DNA of 58,731 bases from a virus: IMG/VR virus record IMGVR_UViG_3300023199_000106, positions 1 to 58,731 of that record. One strand, written 5' to 3'. Shown piece after piece: positions 14,283 through 22,972 of this stretch. Position 1 is the first letter of the stretch; each line of letters opens with the position of its first letter. Position numbers and translations under genes: made by a program. The notes under the pieces are model-generated. The model did no database searches, was not told where the DNA came from, and saw nothing but the letters and a program-made list of their open reading frames with translations.

Positions 14283-16902
14283 GCAGATAGCAGCACAACG
14301 AGAGATGGCGCTGCGCCATCTGGCGAAGAAGCGCATCCTGCCGTTTGCCCGTCGATTCTACCCGGACTATTTGGCTGGGTGGGCACACAAAGTCATTGCA
14401 GCGAACCTCGAGCGCTTTTTGCGGGAGACACTTACCAAGCGGTCTCCTCGGCTTATGATATTTATGCCTCCTCAGACGGGGAAAAATTTAGCCCACGACA
14501 CTCCGGTTTTAACTGCAAATCGAGGATGGACAACGCATGGTGAATTGCGAGTAGGGGACGATGTGTTCCATCCGTCGGGGCGTCCAGTTAGAGTCTTAGC
14601 GTTGTCTGAGGATGCCCCGGCGGAATACGAAGTAACTTTCTCAGATGGAGAGATTATTACTGCACACGCTCGCCACGAATGGCGGGTGTATGACCGCAAG
14701 AAAAATGGGTATCCAGAAGTCGTTATCGAAACCCAAGACATGTTTGCGGATTACTGGATCGGATCAAAAGGCAAGCGAGGTGGTCGGGCACGCTGGCAGC
14801 TACCTGAACACGCTGCTCTCTCGTTCCAGGAACAAGAACTTCCTATATCTCCCTACGTTCTTGGTGTATGGCTTGGAGATGGTACGTATACAGCAGCTAA
14901 TATTACAAATTCTGAGGAGGACGCCGTAGTTTTCCAGCAAGCGTTCGAGAGACTTGGATATTCTCATTCTGGAGTCAACACCCACAAACAATATGGCACT
15001 CACAGAACAAACTTGGGTCACACCGGACTGTACTCTCAGCTCCGCCAAGAAAACTTGCTCGGAAACAAGCACGTCCCAGAGGCATATATTCGCGCTTCTA
15101 CGGAGCAGCGCTTAGAGTTGTTGGCAGGAATAATAGACTCTGATGGACACGTAGATCCGAAAGGAAGAGTCATTATCACAACAACGTCCGAGCAGATTAA
15201 AAACGGAGTTCTGGACTTGGCAACGACGTTAGGACAACGGCCAACATGCCGCAGTGAATCTCCTTCTCTCTCTACCAGCGGGATTCAAGGCACTAAAGAG
15301 CTGTTTATTATCGCGTTTCAACCTACTGTTGAAATTCCTACTCGGTTGCCCAGAAAGCGCATACATCGGACTCTCGATTCCCGACGACGCAGATCTATTC
15401 GCGGTGTTCGCAAAATAGCCCCGAAACCTGGCCGCTGCATTCGAGTGGATTCGCCAGATGGCATGTACTTGGTTGGGAAATCTTTAATTCCCACTCATAA
15501 CTCTATGTTGGTTTCGGACATATTCCCCAGTTGGGCGCTCGGTCTAGCGCCGCACCTTCGTTTTATTCTGACTTCCTACAGTGTTTCTCTTCCGATTCGA
15601 TTTTCTCGGTACAACAGAGAGCGCGTTAAGTCTGAGCCGTACCGCACGTTGTTTCCAGGCACGTCTATCCATCCTGAGATTATGAGTGCTGAGCACTGGG
15701 AGACAACGGAGCGCGGCGGATTCCGGGCCGTCGGTGTCGGTGGTTCGATTACAGGGCACGGTGCTGAGATAATCTTAGTCGACGACCCGTTCAAGGATTA
15801 CGAAGAGGCGCACTCTGAAACAATACGGGAAATGGTCCACAACTGGTATCCGACGACGCTCCGCACTCGTTTGCAGCCGGGCGGCGGGATAATCAACGTA
15901 AACACCCGCTGGCATGACGACGACCTTTCTGGTTGGCTACTGCGCCAAGACAAGGAGAATCGTGAAGAAGGGAAGCCAGAGTCGCAGCTTGAAAATTGGA
16001 GGGTGCTGAGTCTCCCTGCGCTGGCTACCCAGAATGAGTTCGTGGATCGCGATTTCATTATGCACTACGAGCCGGCACCCGACCGGGTACTTGTTCGAGA
16101 AACTGGACAACCGCTGCACGAAGAGCGCCACGATGCGGAAGAATGGCTTTGCCGAAAAGCAGGGGCTACTAAGCAGCAGTGGTCATCTTTGTATCAGCAG
16201 AATCCAGTCCCCGACACTGGTGATTTTTTTACGCGGGCAGATTTCCAGTTTTACACTTCAGTTCCTGAGCTTCACCATTACCCAGTGTATTTTGCATGGG
16301 ATTTGGCGGTTGGCGAGAGGAAGAACAATGACTATACTGTAGGGATGGCTGGTGTAGTGATACCACGCGACGGGCTGAACTGCTTATACCTCCTGGATAT
16401 GTTCCGCGGCCGTGTGCGGGATTTGGAGCTGTACGAAGCGGTCGTTAATATGTACTTGAAATATCGACGGAATGCCGCTAGAATTGGTATGGAGTATGGG
16501 CAGCTATTTTTATCTGTAGAGCGCCCAATTCTCGAAGCATTTCGAAAATATGGTGCTACTCCGGGGTGGGACCGCTCGCTCAAACCTGTATCGGATAAGC
16601 GGGTTCGTGCGACACCTGCTCGGTCGTGGATGCAGCACCACCGGGTGTATTTTCCTAAAGATGCGCCGTGGACTGAAGTAGCTATGAATGAGATGCTGCG
16701 GTTCGACGCAGGAGTACATGACGACATTGTAGACGCTCTGGCTTGGCTAGTACGGATGGTCCACAGTATGCCAACGGTTAAAGCATTCGGAGAAAATAAG
16801 AAAATTGACGCCTGGGGATTTAAGCCATTGGAAGCTCAGATTCGTGATTACGCCCGCAGCTCCAGGCTCGGGGGCTCACCTACAGGATACATGGCGTCAT
16901 GA
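14275..16902 (+). CDS. terL: Terminase large subunit, interrupted in frame by an intein
   Basis: An 875-residue precursor; removal of the 339-residue intein leaves 536, a normal size. The ATPase P-loop is split: MPPQTGK ends at residue 70 and SMLVSDIFPSWALG resumes at residue 410. Walker B is IILVDDPF near residue 500. The RNase H-like nuclease has YFAWDLAVGE near 675 and HDDIVDALAW near 816. It packages DNA into proheads using ATP and cuts concatemers. The GTG at 14275 lies inside the small-subunit gene. The protein should be inactive until the intein has spliced, because the Lys and Ser of the P-loop are separated. Confidence 0.93.
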   Translation: MNRQIAAQREMALRHLAKKRILPFARRFYPDYLAGWAHKVIAANLERFLRETLTKRSPRLMIFMPPQTGKNLAHDTPVLTANRGWTTHGELRVGDDVFHPSGRPVRVLALSEDAPAEYEVTFSDGEIITAHARHEWRVYDRKKNGYPEVVIETQDMFADYWIGSKGKRGGRARWQLPEHAALSFQEQELPISPYVLGVWLGDGTYTAANITNSEEDAVVFQQAFERLGYSHSGVNTHKQYGTHRTNLGHTGLYSQLRQENLLGNKHVPEAYIRASTEQRLELLAGIIDSDGHVDPKGRVIITTTSEQIKNGVLDLATTLGQRPTCRSESPSLSTSGIQGTKELFIIAFQPTVEIPTRLPRKRIHRTLDSRRRRSIRGVRKIAPKPGRCIRVDSPDGMYLVGKSLIPTHNSMLVSDIFPSWALGLAPHLRFILTSYSVSLPIRFSRYNRERVKSEPYRTLFPGTSIHPEIMSAEHWETTERGGFRAVGVGGSITGHGAEIILVDDPFKDYEEAHSETIREMVHNWYPTTLRTRLQPGGGIINVNTRWHDDDLSGWLLRQDKENREEGKPESQLENWRVLSLPALATQNEFVDRDFIMHYEPAPDRVLVRETGQPLHEERHDAEEWLCRKAGATKQQWSSLYQQNPVPDTGDFFTRADFQFYTSVPELHHYPVYFAWDLAVGERKNNDYTVGMAGVVIPRDGLNCLYLLDMFRGRVRDLELYEAVVNMYLKYRRNAARIGMEYGQLFLSVERPILEAFRKYGATPGWDRSLKPVSDKRVRATPARSWMQHHRVYFPKDAPWTEVAMNEMLRFDAGVHDDIVDALAWLVRMVHSMPTVKAFGENKKIDAWGFKPLEAQIRDYARSSRLGGSPTGYMAS
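14485..15501 (+). mobile_element. Class 3-type intein with LAGLIDADG endonuclease, in the terminase P-loop
   Basis: 339 residues inserted between GK and S. The first residue is Asn, not Cys or Ser (NLAHDTPVLT), so standard N-terminal acyl shift is not possible. Block B reads HARHEWRV (His64, Trp66 of the intein), block F GRCIRVDSPDGMYLV, and the end is LIPTHN before Ser. That supplies the Trp (B12), Cys (F4) and Thr (G5) triad of class 3 inteins, in which the block F Cys takes the first step. LAGLIDADG motifs are VLGVWLGDGT and LLAGIIDSDG, so a homing endonuclease is present. Splice borders are set by homology to uninterrupted terminases. Confidence 0.88.
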
Positions 16903-18992
16903 GTAACGAAGCGAAGACTAACTACGAGCGCTACCAGTATTCTCTTCAGCGCGGGCACAAAGACTACATTAAAAAGCACGACGCGTGTGACGCCTTCTTT
17001 TTTGATGAGCAGTGGGAAAAGGAAGACCGTGATAAACTGGTCAACTCCAAGCGTCCAGCACTTACGATCAACAAAATCAAACCTATTATCCTAGATATGA
17101 CTGGGGAGTTTTTATCGAATCGTTCTGAAGTCAAGTTCGTTCCGACATCAACTGGCCAAACAGAGACCGCGACGGCTCTAACTAAGCTGTTTCTACATAT
17201 TCAGAATGAGCAGGAGCTAGATGAAAAAGAGTTAATTCTATGGTTTGATGGTATCATTACATCCCGGGCCTACTACGATGTTAGAGTTGAGTTTGACGAC
17301 AATGACCGCGGCGAAGTCCGGGTGTTTGTCCCAAATCCGAAAAACGTTATTCCTGACCCGGACTCGGATAGCAAAGACCCCGATGATTGGAACGAAGTCA
17401 TTATCAAATCCTACTTGACGATTCAAGATGTTGAGTTCCTTTACGGCAAGAGCAAAGCTACAAAAATCAAGCAGTATCCTGAGCTCCAAGTAGATATTGA
17501 GGGTAGTGAGCTTCACAACGACACGTTTGCCGGTCCTGATTTTACGACGCACCATGTTTCACATGGTTCTGGTGACGAAACAACTCAGCGTTTGTACCTA
17601 GTTATTGAACGCCAGTACAAGGCTATGGAAGATGTTCAGTTCTTTATTAATGAGCAGACTGGCGATCTCCGCCGCGTGCCTCCTAGTTGGACGTCTTCCC
17701 AAACAGCTCAGTTCCTGGAGCAGTTTCCAGAATTTGTAATTGAAAAGCGCCGTAAGCAGATTGTTCGTTGGGTAGTTTCGTGCGGGGACGTTCTTTTGCA
17801 TAATGACGTGAGCCCATACGATAAATTTACAATTATTCCATGGTTTCCGATTTTTCGTCGGGGGAAATCTTCCGGCGCGGTAGAGAGCCTGCTTGATCCC
17901 CAGCGTAACTTCAACAAGCTCCGCAGCCAGGAGCTTCATATTGTCAATGGCACGTCGAACAGTGGTTGGAAAGTCAAACGCGGTTCTTTGACGAACATGA
18001 CAACCGAAGATTTGGAGATTCACGGAGCGAAAACCGGACTGGTTGTCGAGTACGATGGTGAGTCAGAAAAAGTCATTGACCGTATTCAGCCAGTTAGCAT
18101 TCCTCAAGGGGTAGATCGAATCAGTGAAAAAGCTGACCGGGATTTGAAAACGGTATCAGGGGTGGATGATGAAGCCCGCGGCGTGGCTCGATCTCAAACG
18201 GCAGGAAAAGCTATTCAGGCTCGTAGAGAGGCTGCGCTGATTAGCTTGGCACCTTATTTCGACTCGCTCGCCTGGACGCGCAAACGACTGGCAAAGCGGA
18301 TTCTTGCTCTGATCCAGAAGTTTTATACGGAAGAGCGTCACATTCGGATTACGTCTTCCGATGCTCGCAACCAGATTACGGACATAGGATTAAATGTTCC
18401 GCAGGAAGATGGCACAGTGTTGAATGACCTGACGCTTGGCGAATACGACGTTGTAGTGACGCCTACTCCACAACGAGATTCGGAAGAACAGGAAACGTTC
18501 AATGAGCTACTGGAGCTGTCCAAGCTGGGATGGAGTATTCCTGTGCATTTGATGGTCGAAACTATGCACCTTGCGCGGAAGCCTGAAATTGTCGAGTCGA
18601 TCAAGGCTGCAAATGGAATGGTCGAGCCGTCAGAGGAAGAGCGTCAGCTGCAGCAGATGATGCAAGAGTTAGAGATGGAAGAAAAGCGGGCGGCGATTGC
18701 TGCCCGCATGGCCCAGGCTCAGTTGTCGCAGGCCCGCGCACAGAAGGTGTTGTCTGAAATCGACGCTGCGAAGGATGATACAGAAAAGTTGGAAGAGCTG
18801 TTATTGCGAGCGCGCGACCTTGATGCTAAGATTCACCACAATGAGCGTAGTATGGATGTCCGGGAGCGAGCCCTCGATGTTCAGGCGGCAAAAGCAGGGC
18901 TTGATGATATTGTAAAGAACCGGCAGATCGACGCGCAGCTTGAACAGCGGCAGCGCGATGCACAACAACCTACAGGAGCTAGTAATGGCTAA
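16899..18992 (+). CDS. Portal protein (P22 type)
   Basis: 697 residues. The N-terminal DAFFFDEQWEKEDRDKL and RPALTINKIKPIILDMTGEF are the hallmarks of P22-like portals of short-tailed phages, followed by FVPNPKNVIPDPDSDSKDPDDW and the conserved NFNKLRSQELHIVNGTSN and GVDDEARG blocks. Residues about 580-690 form a long charged helix (MQELEMEEKRAAIAARMAQAQLSQARAQ), the portal barrel or crown. Twelve copies form the DNA channel at one capsid vertex. The ATG overlaps the terL stop, and the end overlaps the scaffold start. Confidence 0.9.
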   Translation: MSNEAKTNYERYQYSLQRGHKDYIKKHDACDAFFFDEQWEKEDRDKLVNSKRPALTINKIKPIILDMTGEFLSNRSEVKFVPTSTGQTETATALTKLFLHIQNEQELDEKELILWFDGIITSRAYYDVRVEFDDNDRGEVRVFVPNPKNVIPDPDSDSKDPDDWNEVIIKSYLTIQDVEFLYGKSKATKIKQYPELQVDIEGSELHNDTFAGPDFTTHHVSHGSGDETTQRLYLVIERQYKAMEDVQFFINEQTGDLRRVPPSWTSSQTAQFLEQFPEFVIEKRRKQIVRWVVSCGDVLLHNDVSPYDKFTIIPWFPIFRRGKSSGAVESLLDPQRNFNKLRSQELHIVNGTSNSGWKVKRGSLTNMTTEDLEIHGAKTGLVVEYDGESEKVIDRIQPVSIPQGVDRISEKADRDLKTVSGVDDEARGVARSQTAGKAIQARREAALISLAPYFDSLAWTRKRLAKRILALIQKFYTEERHIRITSSDARNQITDIGLNVPQEDGTVLNDLTLGEYDVVVTPTPQRDSEEQETFNELLELSKLGWSIPVHLMVETMHLARKPEIVESIKAANGMVEPSEEERQLQQMMQELEMEEKRAAIAARMAQAQLSQARAQKVLSEIDAAKDDTEKLEELLLRARDLDAKIHHNERSMDVRERALDVQAAKAGLDDIVKNRQIDAQLEQRQRDAQQPTGASNG

Positions 18993-19980
18993 AAACCACG
19001 AAGATAATGACATTGTGGAAGATACTTCGTTGAAAGGATTTGATGACGAAGACTTTAATAATTCGCCCGGCGATCTTGAGGATGAGGATGAGGATGAGGA
19101 TGAGGATGAGGATGAGGATGAGGGTGACGATTTTGAAGACACTCCTGAATCGCGCGGGGATATTCTCGACTCTGATGATGAATACGAGCCTGAAGACGAG
19201 CCTGAAGACGAGCCTGAAGACGAGCCTGAAGAGGAAGAGGCACTGCCAGAAACTGATCCTAAGGCAAACGTACGTGTCCCATTAGCGCGACTTGATGCTG
19301 AAATCGCTAGGCGTAAAGCGGCAGAGGAGCGCCTGGCACAGCTGGGGGGGCGAAATAAGCAGACTGAAGAGAAAGCTGACCGTTTGAGTGAGATCGCAGC
19401 TCGCATGACAGAGATTGACAGAGAATTTGCCGAGGCCAGCCTCGAAGGGGATTCGGATAAGCTGATTGGGCTGCGTGTAGAAGAGCGCCAGCTTGATAAA
19501 GAGGCGATGGCTATTGAGCTTGCTCGATCGACGCAAAGGGCGGTGTCGAAAACCCGTTTTGATACAGCTCTTGAAGCTGTAGAGGCGAAGTATCCACAGC
19601 TAAATCCTGACAGCGATAAGTATAATCAGGATTTAGTAACTGAGGTAGAAGAGCTGATGCGGGCTTTTGAAAAAACAGGCGAGCCCCCTGATGTAGCGCT
19701 CCGTCGCGCGGTCGGATACGTGGCTCGTGATGAGGTTGAAGAAGATGCGGCGCCTTCGCAAAAAAGAGGGCTGCGGGAGAAAGCTGCTGCGCGTTCTACG
19801 GATATTCCAAGAAGCAAGAATCGGAAGGCTAAGTCCCAACAGCCACCAACAGTGGCGACTCGTCGGTCTGTCTCCGATACCGAAGAAGTCGACCCGCTGA
19901 ATATGACTGACGAAGCGTTTGATCGTTTTTTCGATTCGAAGGAGGGACGGATAGCTCGAGGAGATGTTTTAAGTAGTTGA
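18985..19980 (+). CDS. Capsid scaffolding protein
   Basis: 331 residues from the ATG at 18985 with AGGAG upstream. An extremely acidic N-terminal part (runs of Glu-Asp about residues 30-45 and Pro-Glu-Asp-Glu repeats about 68-85) precedes a helical, charged central region (LDAEIARRKAAEERLAQLGG, ITEIDREF-like helices) and a basic C-terminal part (GLREKAAARSTDIPRSKNRKAK). Low sequence complexity, helices, a basic tail and the position between portal and coat are all typical of scaffolds that guide coat assembly and then leave. Confidence 0.8.
   Translation: MAKNHEDNDIVEDTSLKGFDDEDFNNSPGDLEDEDEDEDEDEDEDEGDDFEDTPESRGDILDSDDEYEPEDEPEDEPEDEPEEEEALPETDPKANVRVPLARLDAEIARRKAAEERLAQLGGRNKQTEEKADRLSEIAARMTEIDREFAEASLEGDSDKLIGLRVEERQLDKEAMAIELARSTQRAVSKTRFDTALEAVEAKYPQLNPDSDKYNQDLVTEVEELMRAFEKTGEPPDVALRRAVGYVARDEVEEDAAPSQKRGLREKAAARSTDIPRSKNRKAKSQQPPTVATRRSVSDTEEVDPLNMTDEAFDRFFDSKEGRIARGDVLSS
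19078..19236 (+). repeat. Short tandem repeats within the scaffold gene
   Basis: A run of 6-bp gaggat units at 19078-19122 codes for Glu-Asp repeats, and 12-bp cctgaagacgag units (three perfect and one altered, 19189-19236) code for Pro-Glu-Asp-Glu. Slippage here would alter acidic-tail length without shifting the frame. Confidence 0.85.
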
Positions 19981-20006
19981 CATTAATGGTCAGAGTACTC
20001 TATACT
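19977..20006 (+). promoter_or_regulatory. Promoter of the major capsid gene, overlapping a palindrome
   Basis: TTGACA (19977-19982) is 18 bp from TATACT (20001-20006), a near-consensus sigma-70 promoter beginning over the scaffold stop codon. A perfect 10-bp palindrome, ggtcagagta/tactctgacc (19988-19997 with 20003-20012), covers spacer and -10, so a dimeric regulator could block it; alternatively it forms a hairpin in read-through RNA. Confidence 0.65.
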
Positions 20007-20137
20007 CTGACCTAACTCGTATGGTGGCGACGATACAGCCCCAGGTGCGCGAGCACCTAAATCATCGGATCTCGCCCGCTGAAGCGTAAGACAGCAAGGT
20101 AGCTATTTGGAGTTCATGCAGAATAGGAGATGCCATA
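20007..20137 (+). other. Structured leader of the capsid gene
   Basis: 131 bases without a gene. It holds an aggtgc/gcacct hairpin around 20042-20057, and the ribosome site AATAGGAGATGCC just before the coat start. A long leader with hairpins on an abundant structural mRNA may stabilise it. Confidence 0.4.
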
Positions 20138-21247
20138 ATGGCGTACACTAATTTTGCGGCCTTGACTGAGCATCCGTTGAAAGTATGGCAGCGGAAAGTT
20201 TGGCGGGCTGCGCGAGAAAAGATGTTCATCGGTAAGTTTCTCGGCACCGATGAGAACGCGATGATCCATCGCATCACTGAACTGACTAAGACGACTAAGG
20301 GCGACCAGGCGGTCATCACTCTGGTTACGGACCTGGAAGACGACGGCGTTGCCGGAGATCGCTTCCTGGAAGGTAACGAAGAGGCGATGGTCTCTGACGA
20401 CCAGGTTATCACCATTGATCAGCTGCGTCATGCAGTTCGGAGCAAGGGTGAAATGGCCGATCAGCGGTCCGTCGTTCGGTTCCGTCAAACGGCCATGAAC
20501 AACCTGTCGTATTGGCTGGCCGATCGTTTTGACCAGATGGCGTTTCTGACCCTGTCTGGCATCAGCTACACGTTCACGACCAAAGGCGCGCTGCGTCCGA
20601 AGCAGGAACTGGCCAATTTGGCTTTTGCTGATGATGTTTCGGCGCCAACCTCCGCGCGTCATTTCCGTTGGGTGGACTCTTCGGATTCCTTCGCGGCTGG
20701 TGCAACGGGTAGCGTAGCGGCTGCTGACAAGGTGAGCTATGCCACTATCATCAACGCTCGCACGCTGGCGGAAGAAAACTACATCCGCCCGGTTCGCGAC
20801 GTTGGCGGTGTGGAGTGGTACAACATGTTCATGCACCCGCGCCAGATTGCCGCACTGAAGCTCGACAACGACTTCAAGGCTGCGTATCAGAACGCGCTAA
20901 GTCGCGCCCCGAGCAACCCGCTGTTCAAGGGTACGGACGTGATCTGGCTCGATGGCATCGCAATCCATAAGCACCGCTACGTGTACAACACCCTCGGTGC
21001 CGCAAGCGGCTCGAAGTGGGGCGCCGCTGGCGCAATTGACGGCGCACGAATCCTCATGTGTGGCGCTCAGGCACTGGCTATGGCGGATATTGGTGCTGCG
21101 AAGTGGGTCGAGAAGGAATTCGACTATGATAATCAGCCGGGTATTGCTGTGGGTAAGAAAGCAGGTATGTTGAAGCCGCAATTCTACTCTATCTACAATC
21201 AGAGCGTGCAGGATTTTAGCGTTATCTGCATTGACACTGCGCTGTAA
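20138..21247 (+). CDS. Major capsid protein, N4-gp56 family
   Basis: 369 residues. The start (TNFAALTEHPLKVWQRKVWRAAREKMFIGKFLG), then ITELTKTTKGDQAVITLV, LEGNEEAMVSDDQVITIDQLRHAVRS and NNLSYWLADRFDQMAFLTLSG are characteristic of N4-gp56-type coat proteins with the HK97 fold. The gene has its own promoter, leader and downstream terminator, and codon choice is GC-richer and more biased than in neighbours, all consistent with the most abundant virion protein. Confidence 0.92.
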   Translation: MAYTNFAALTEHPLKVWQRKVWRAAREKMFIGKFLGTDENAMIHRITELTKTTKGDQAVITLVTDLEDDGVAGDRFLEGNEEAMVSDDQVITIDQLRHAVRSKGEMADQRSVVRFRQTAMNNLSYWLADRFDQMAFLTLSGISYTFTTKGALRPKQELANLAFADDVSAPTSARHFRWVDSSDSFAAGATGSVAAADKVSYATIINARTLAEENYIRPVRDVGGVEWYNMFMHPRQIAALKLDNDFKAAYQNALSRAPSNPLFKGTDVIWLDGIAIHKHRYVYNTLGAASGSKWGAAGAIDGARILMCGAQALAMADIGAAKWVEKEFDYDNQPGIAVGKKAGMLKPQFYSIYNQSVQDFSVICIDTAL

Positions 21248-21262
21248 TCGGAGGATATGACC

Positions 21263-21652
21263 ATGAGTATGACCAAAACTGACGATTACCAATACCCACT
21301 AGCGAAGGTAAAACGCTTCACTTTTGCGGATTTGGTAAACGGCGATTCTGTAGCAGCACATTCGATCTTCCCTAGCGCTATAGTGATTGCTGGCGCTGTG
21401 GTGGTAGTAACTGCGTGGGACAGCGGTACGTCGGCGGTCCTTGAAGTCGGAGATATTAACGATTTGGATCGTTATACGTCGAGCGCTATTGATCTCGCTT
21501 CTGCTGGCCGAACTGCCCTTACGCTGACGGGGCACAAGCACACCGCTATGACTGACTTGCTGCTGACACTGACGGAAGTCGGTACTGCTGCGACGGAAGG
21601 TGAAGCGTATTTGGAGTTTCAGATTATTATGGAAGACCGCACGAACGAGTAA
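21263..21652 (+). CDS. Small capsid-associated (decoration-like) protein
   Basis: About 129 residues from the ATG at 21263, which has GGAGG at eight-base spacing; the ATG at 21257 is too close to it. The sequence is beta-rich (VAAHSIFPSAIVIAGAVVVVTAW, AYLEFQIIMEDRTNE). It lies between the coat gene and the terminator, so it is made with the coat. A capsid decoration or stabilising role is inferred from size, fold and place. Confidence 0.65.
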   Translation: MSMTKTDDYQYPLAKVKRFTFADLVNGDSVAAHSIFPSAIVIAGAVVVVTAWDSGTSAVLEVGDINDLDRYTSSAIDLASAGRTALTLTGHKHTAMTDLLLTLTEVGTAATEGEAYLEFQIIMEDRTNE

Positions 21653-21671
21653 AGCACAGGGCATACTATAA

Positions 21672-21698
21672 GGGGCCTTGCTTAAGGCCCCCTTTTTT
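21672..21698 (+). terminator. Rho-independent terminator after the capsid unit
   Basis: ggggcctt (21672-21679) pairs with aaggcccc (21684-21691) around a four-base loop and is followed by six T at 21693-21698. It ends or thins out the capsid transcript, while late transcription through it must feed the tail genes. Confidence 0.9.
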
Positions 21699-21719
21699 AC
21701 CATCATAAGGAACGCTATT

Positions 21720-22265
21720 ATGCCGCAAGTAAAAGGAGCCCTGATGGTGTGTGGACACGATATTACTGTCGCCACCACTGCAGGCTATACAATTCAGTTT
21801 ATTGCCGGCGAGGAGCAGTATGTTCCGCCGTTGGCTGTACCGGAGTGCCTGAAGGTCGGTGCGCGCGAGTTGAAGCGCTACATCAACGTCAAGGCCACTG
21901 TTCCGAACACGAAGCACGGGAATATCAAATCCCACGTCAACGTAATTCCCCAGGCCGAAGATGTTATTGAAGAAGAGGTCATGCCTGAAAAAGCAAGCAT
22001 CAATGACACGCCTTCGCGGCCGAACACGCGCAACGAGCGGGTATACCCCGAAGCCGAGCAGCGTGTCCGCCGCGGGATACTGTCCATGCTCAAAGATTCA
22101 CAGGCAAAAGAGTGGACAGCCGCGGGCATTCCTAACACCGCGGCGCTTCAGAAACGCGTCGAGGATATGTCAGTGACCGGCGCCATGCGCGATGCTGTAT
22201 GGCGTAAGATGGAGGAAGCTGAAGAGATTCCGGAAGACTACGCTGAGATGTTAGGATTGCAGTAA
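21720..22265 (+). CDS. Hypothetical head-tail region protein, 181 residues
   Basis: Starts at the ATG at 21720 after AAGGAACG. The N-terminal half is compact and beta-rich (VKGALMVCGHDITVATTAGYTIQFIAGEEQYVPPLAVPECL); the C-terminal half (from about residue 105) is helical and charged (EAEQRVRRGILSMLKDSQ, RDAVWRKMEEAEEIPEDY). The place between coat and adaptor suggests a capsid or connector role, but no family is recognised. Confidence 0.65.
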   Translation: MPQVKGALMVCGHDITVATTAGYTIQFIAGEEQYVPPLAVPECLKVGARELKRYINVKATVPNTKHGNIKSHVNVIPQAEDVIEEEVMPEKASINDTPSRPNTRNERVYPEAEQRVRRGILSMLKDSQAKEWTAAGIPNTAALQKRVEDMSVTGAMRDAVWRKMEEAEEIPEDYAEMLGLQ

Positions 22266-22267
22266 TC

Positions 22268-22972
22268 ATGACTCCGGCGCAGCTTCGCGATCGCTTCCGT
22301 CGAGACATCGATGACATCAAACCGGCAGGGAGTGATGAATCCGACCTTTTATTTACGGATGATAGTATTAACGACTTCATAGACGAAGCGCATCGGGTAT
22401 TTGTCGCAGAAACGTTTTACTACCATACACTGCTTGAGCTTGATGTTGTAGCAACAGAAGCTGACATTGCACTGCCAGATACATTTTTGGATCTGCGCGG
22501 TAATGCCGGCGAACTAGTAAATGCGCAGCGTGTAGTGCGCAAGCGTGCACTGTACGAAGGTGTTTTATCTGATGATTATGGGGGTATGACCAGCGTGCTT
22601 CAGTTTTCGGATGACACTCTGGCTACACCTCGATTTTTTTCTCTTGACTTGGAGTTTAACACATTACGGCTGTTTCCTACCCCTGCTGAAGATGACATTC
22701 TTCGGCTCTCAGTATATCTTGAGCCGGACCCGATTGATTTTGCGACTCAAGATGATCTTTCCACTGCGTTTGTTATGACAAATAAGCATCATGTTTTGTG
22801 CTTACTTGACGGTATGAAGGCAATAGCGTACCGTGTGCAGGATGTAGATGTATACGATCCTAGGCAAGCAGAACGGTGGGAGGCGTCCTTCCGACGAAAA
22901 ATTGCGGATGTAAGGTCAGAACGGATGCGTCGCAGGTGTAGACCCCAGGAGATTCTATATGGCGGGCTTTGA
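22268..22972 (+). CDS. Head-tail adaptor (connector) protein
   Basis: 234 residues. TPAQLRDRFRRDIDD followed by DESDLLFTDDSINDFIDEAHRVFVAET at the start and the C-terminal RQAERWEASFRRKIADVRSERMRRRCRP are the pattern of phage adaptor proteins that bind below the portal in short-tailed phages (P22 gp4-like role). Directly followed, with a 14-base overlap, by a tail accessory protein, as in P22-like modules. Confidence 0.75.
   Translation: MTPAQLRDRFRRDIDDIKPAGSDESDLLFTDDSINDFIDEAHRVFVAETFYYHTLLELDVVATEADIALPDTFLDLRGNAGELVNAQRVVRKRALYEGVLSDDYGGMTSVLQFSDDTLATPRFFSLDLEFNTLRLFPTPAEDDILRLSVYLEPDPIDFATQDDLSTAFVMTNKHHVLCLLDGMKAIAYRVQDVDVYDPRQAERWEASFRRKIADVRSERMRRRCRPQEILYGGL

Noticed and set aside
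20027-20137. tRNA or riboswitch in the capsid leader
   Set aside because: Hairpins are present but no cloverleaf, T-loop or known aptamer core could be traced.
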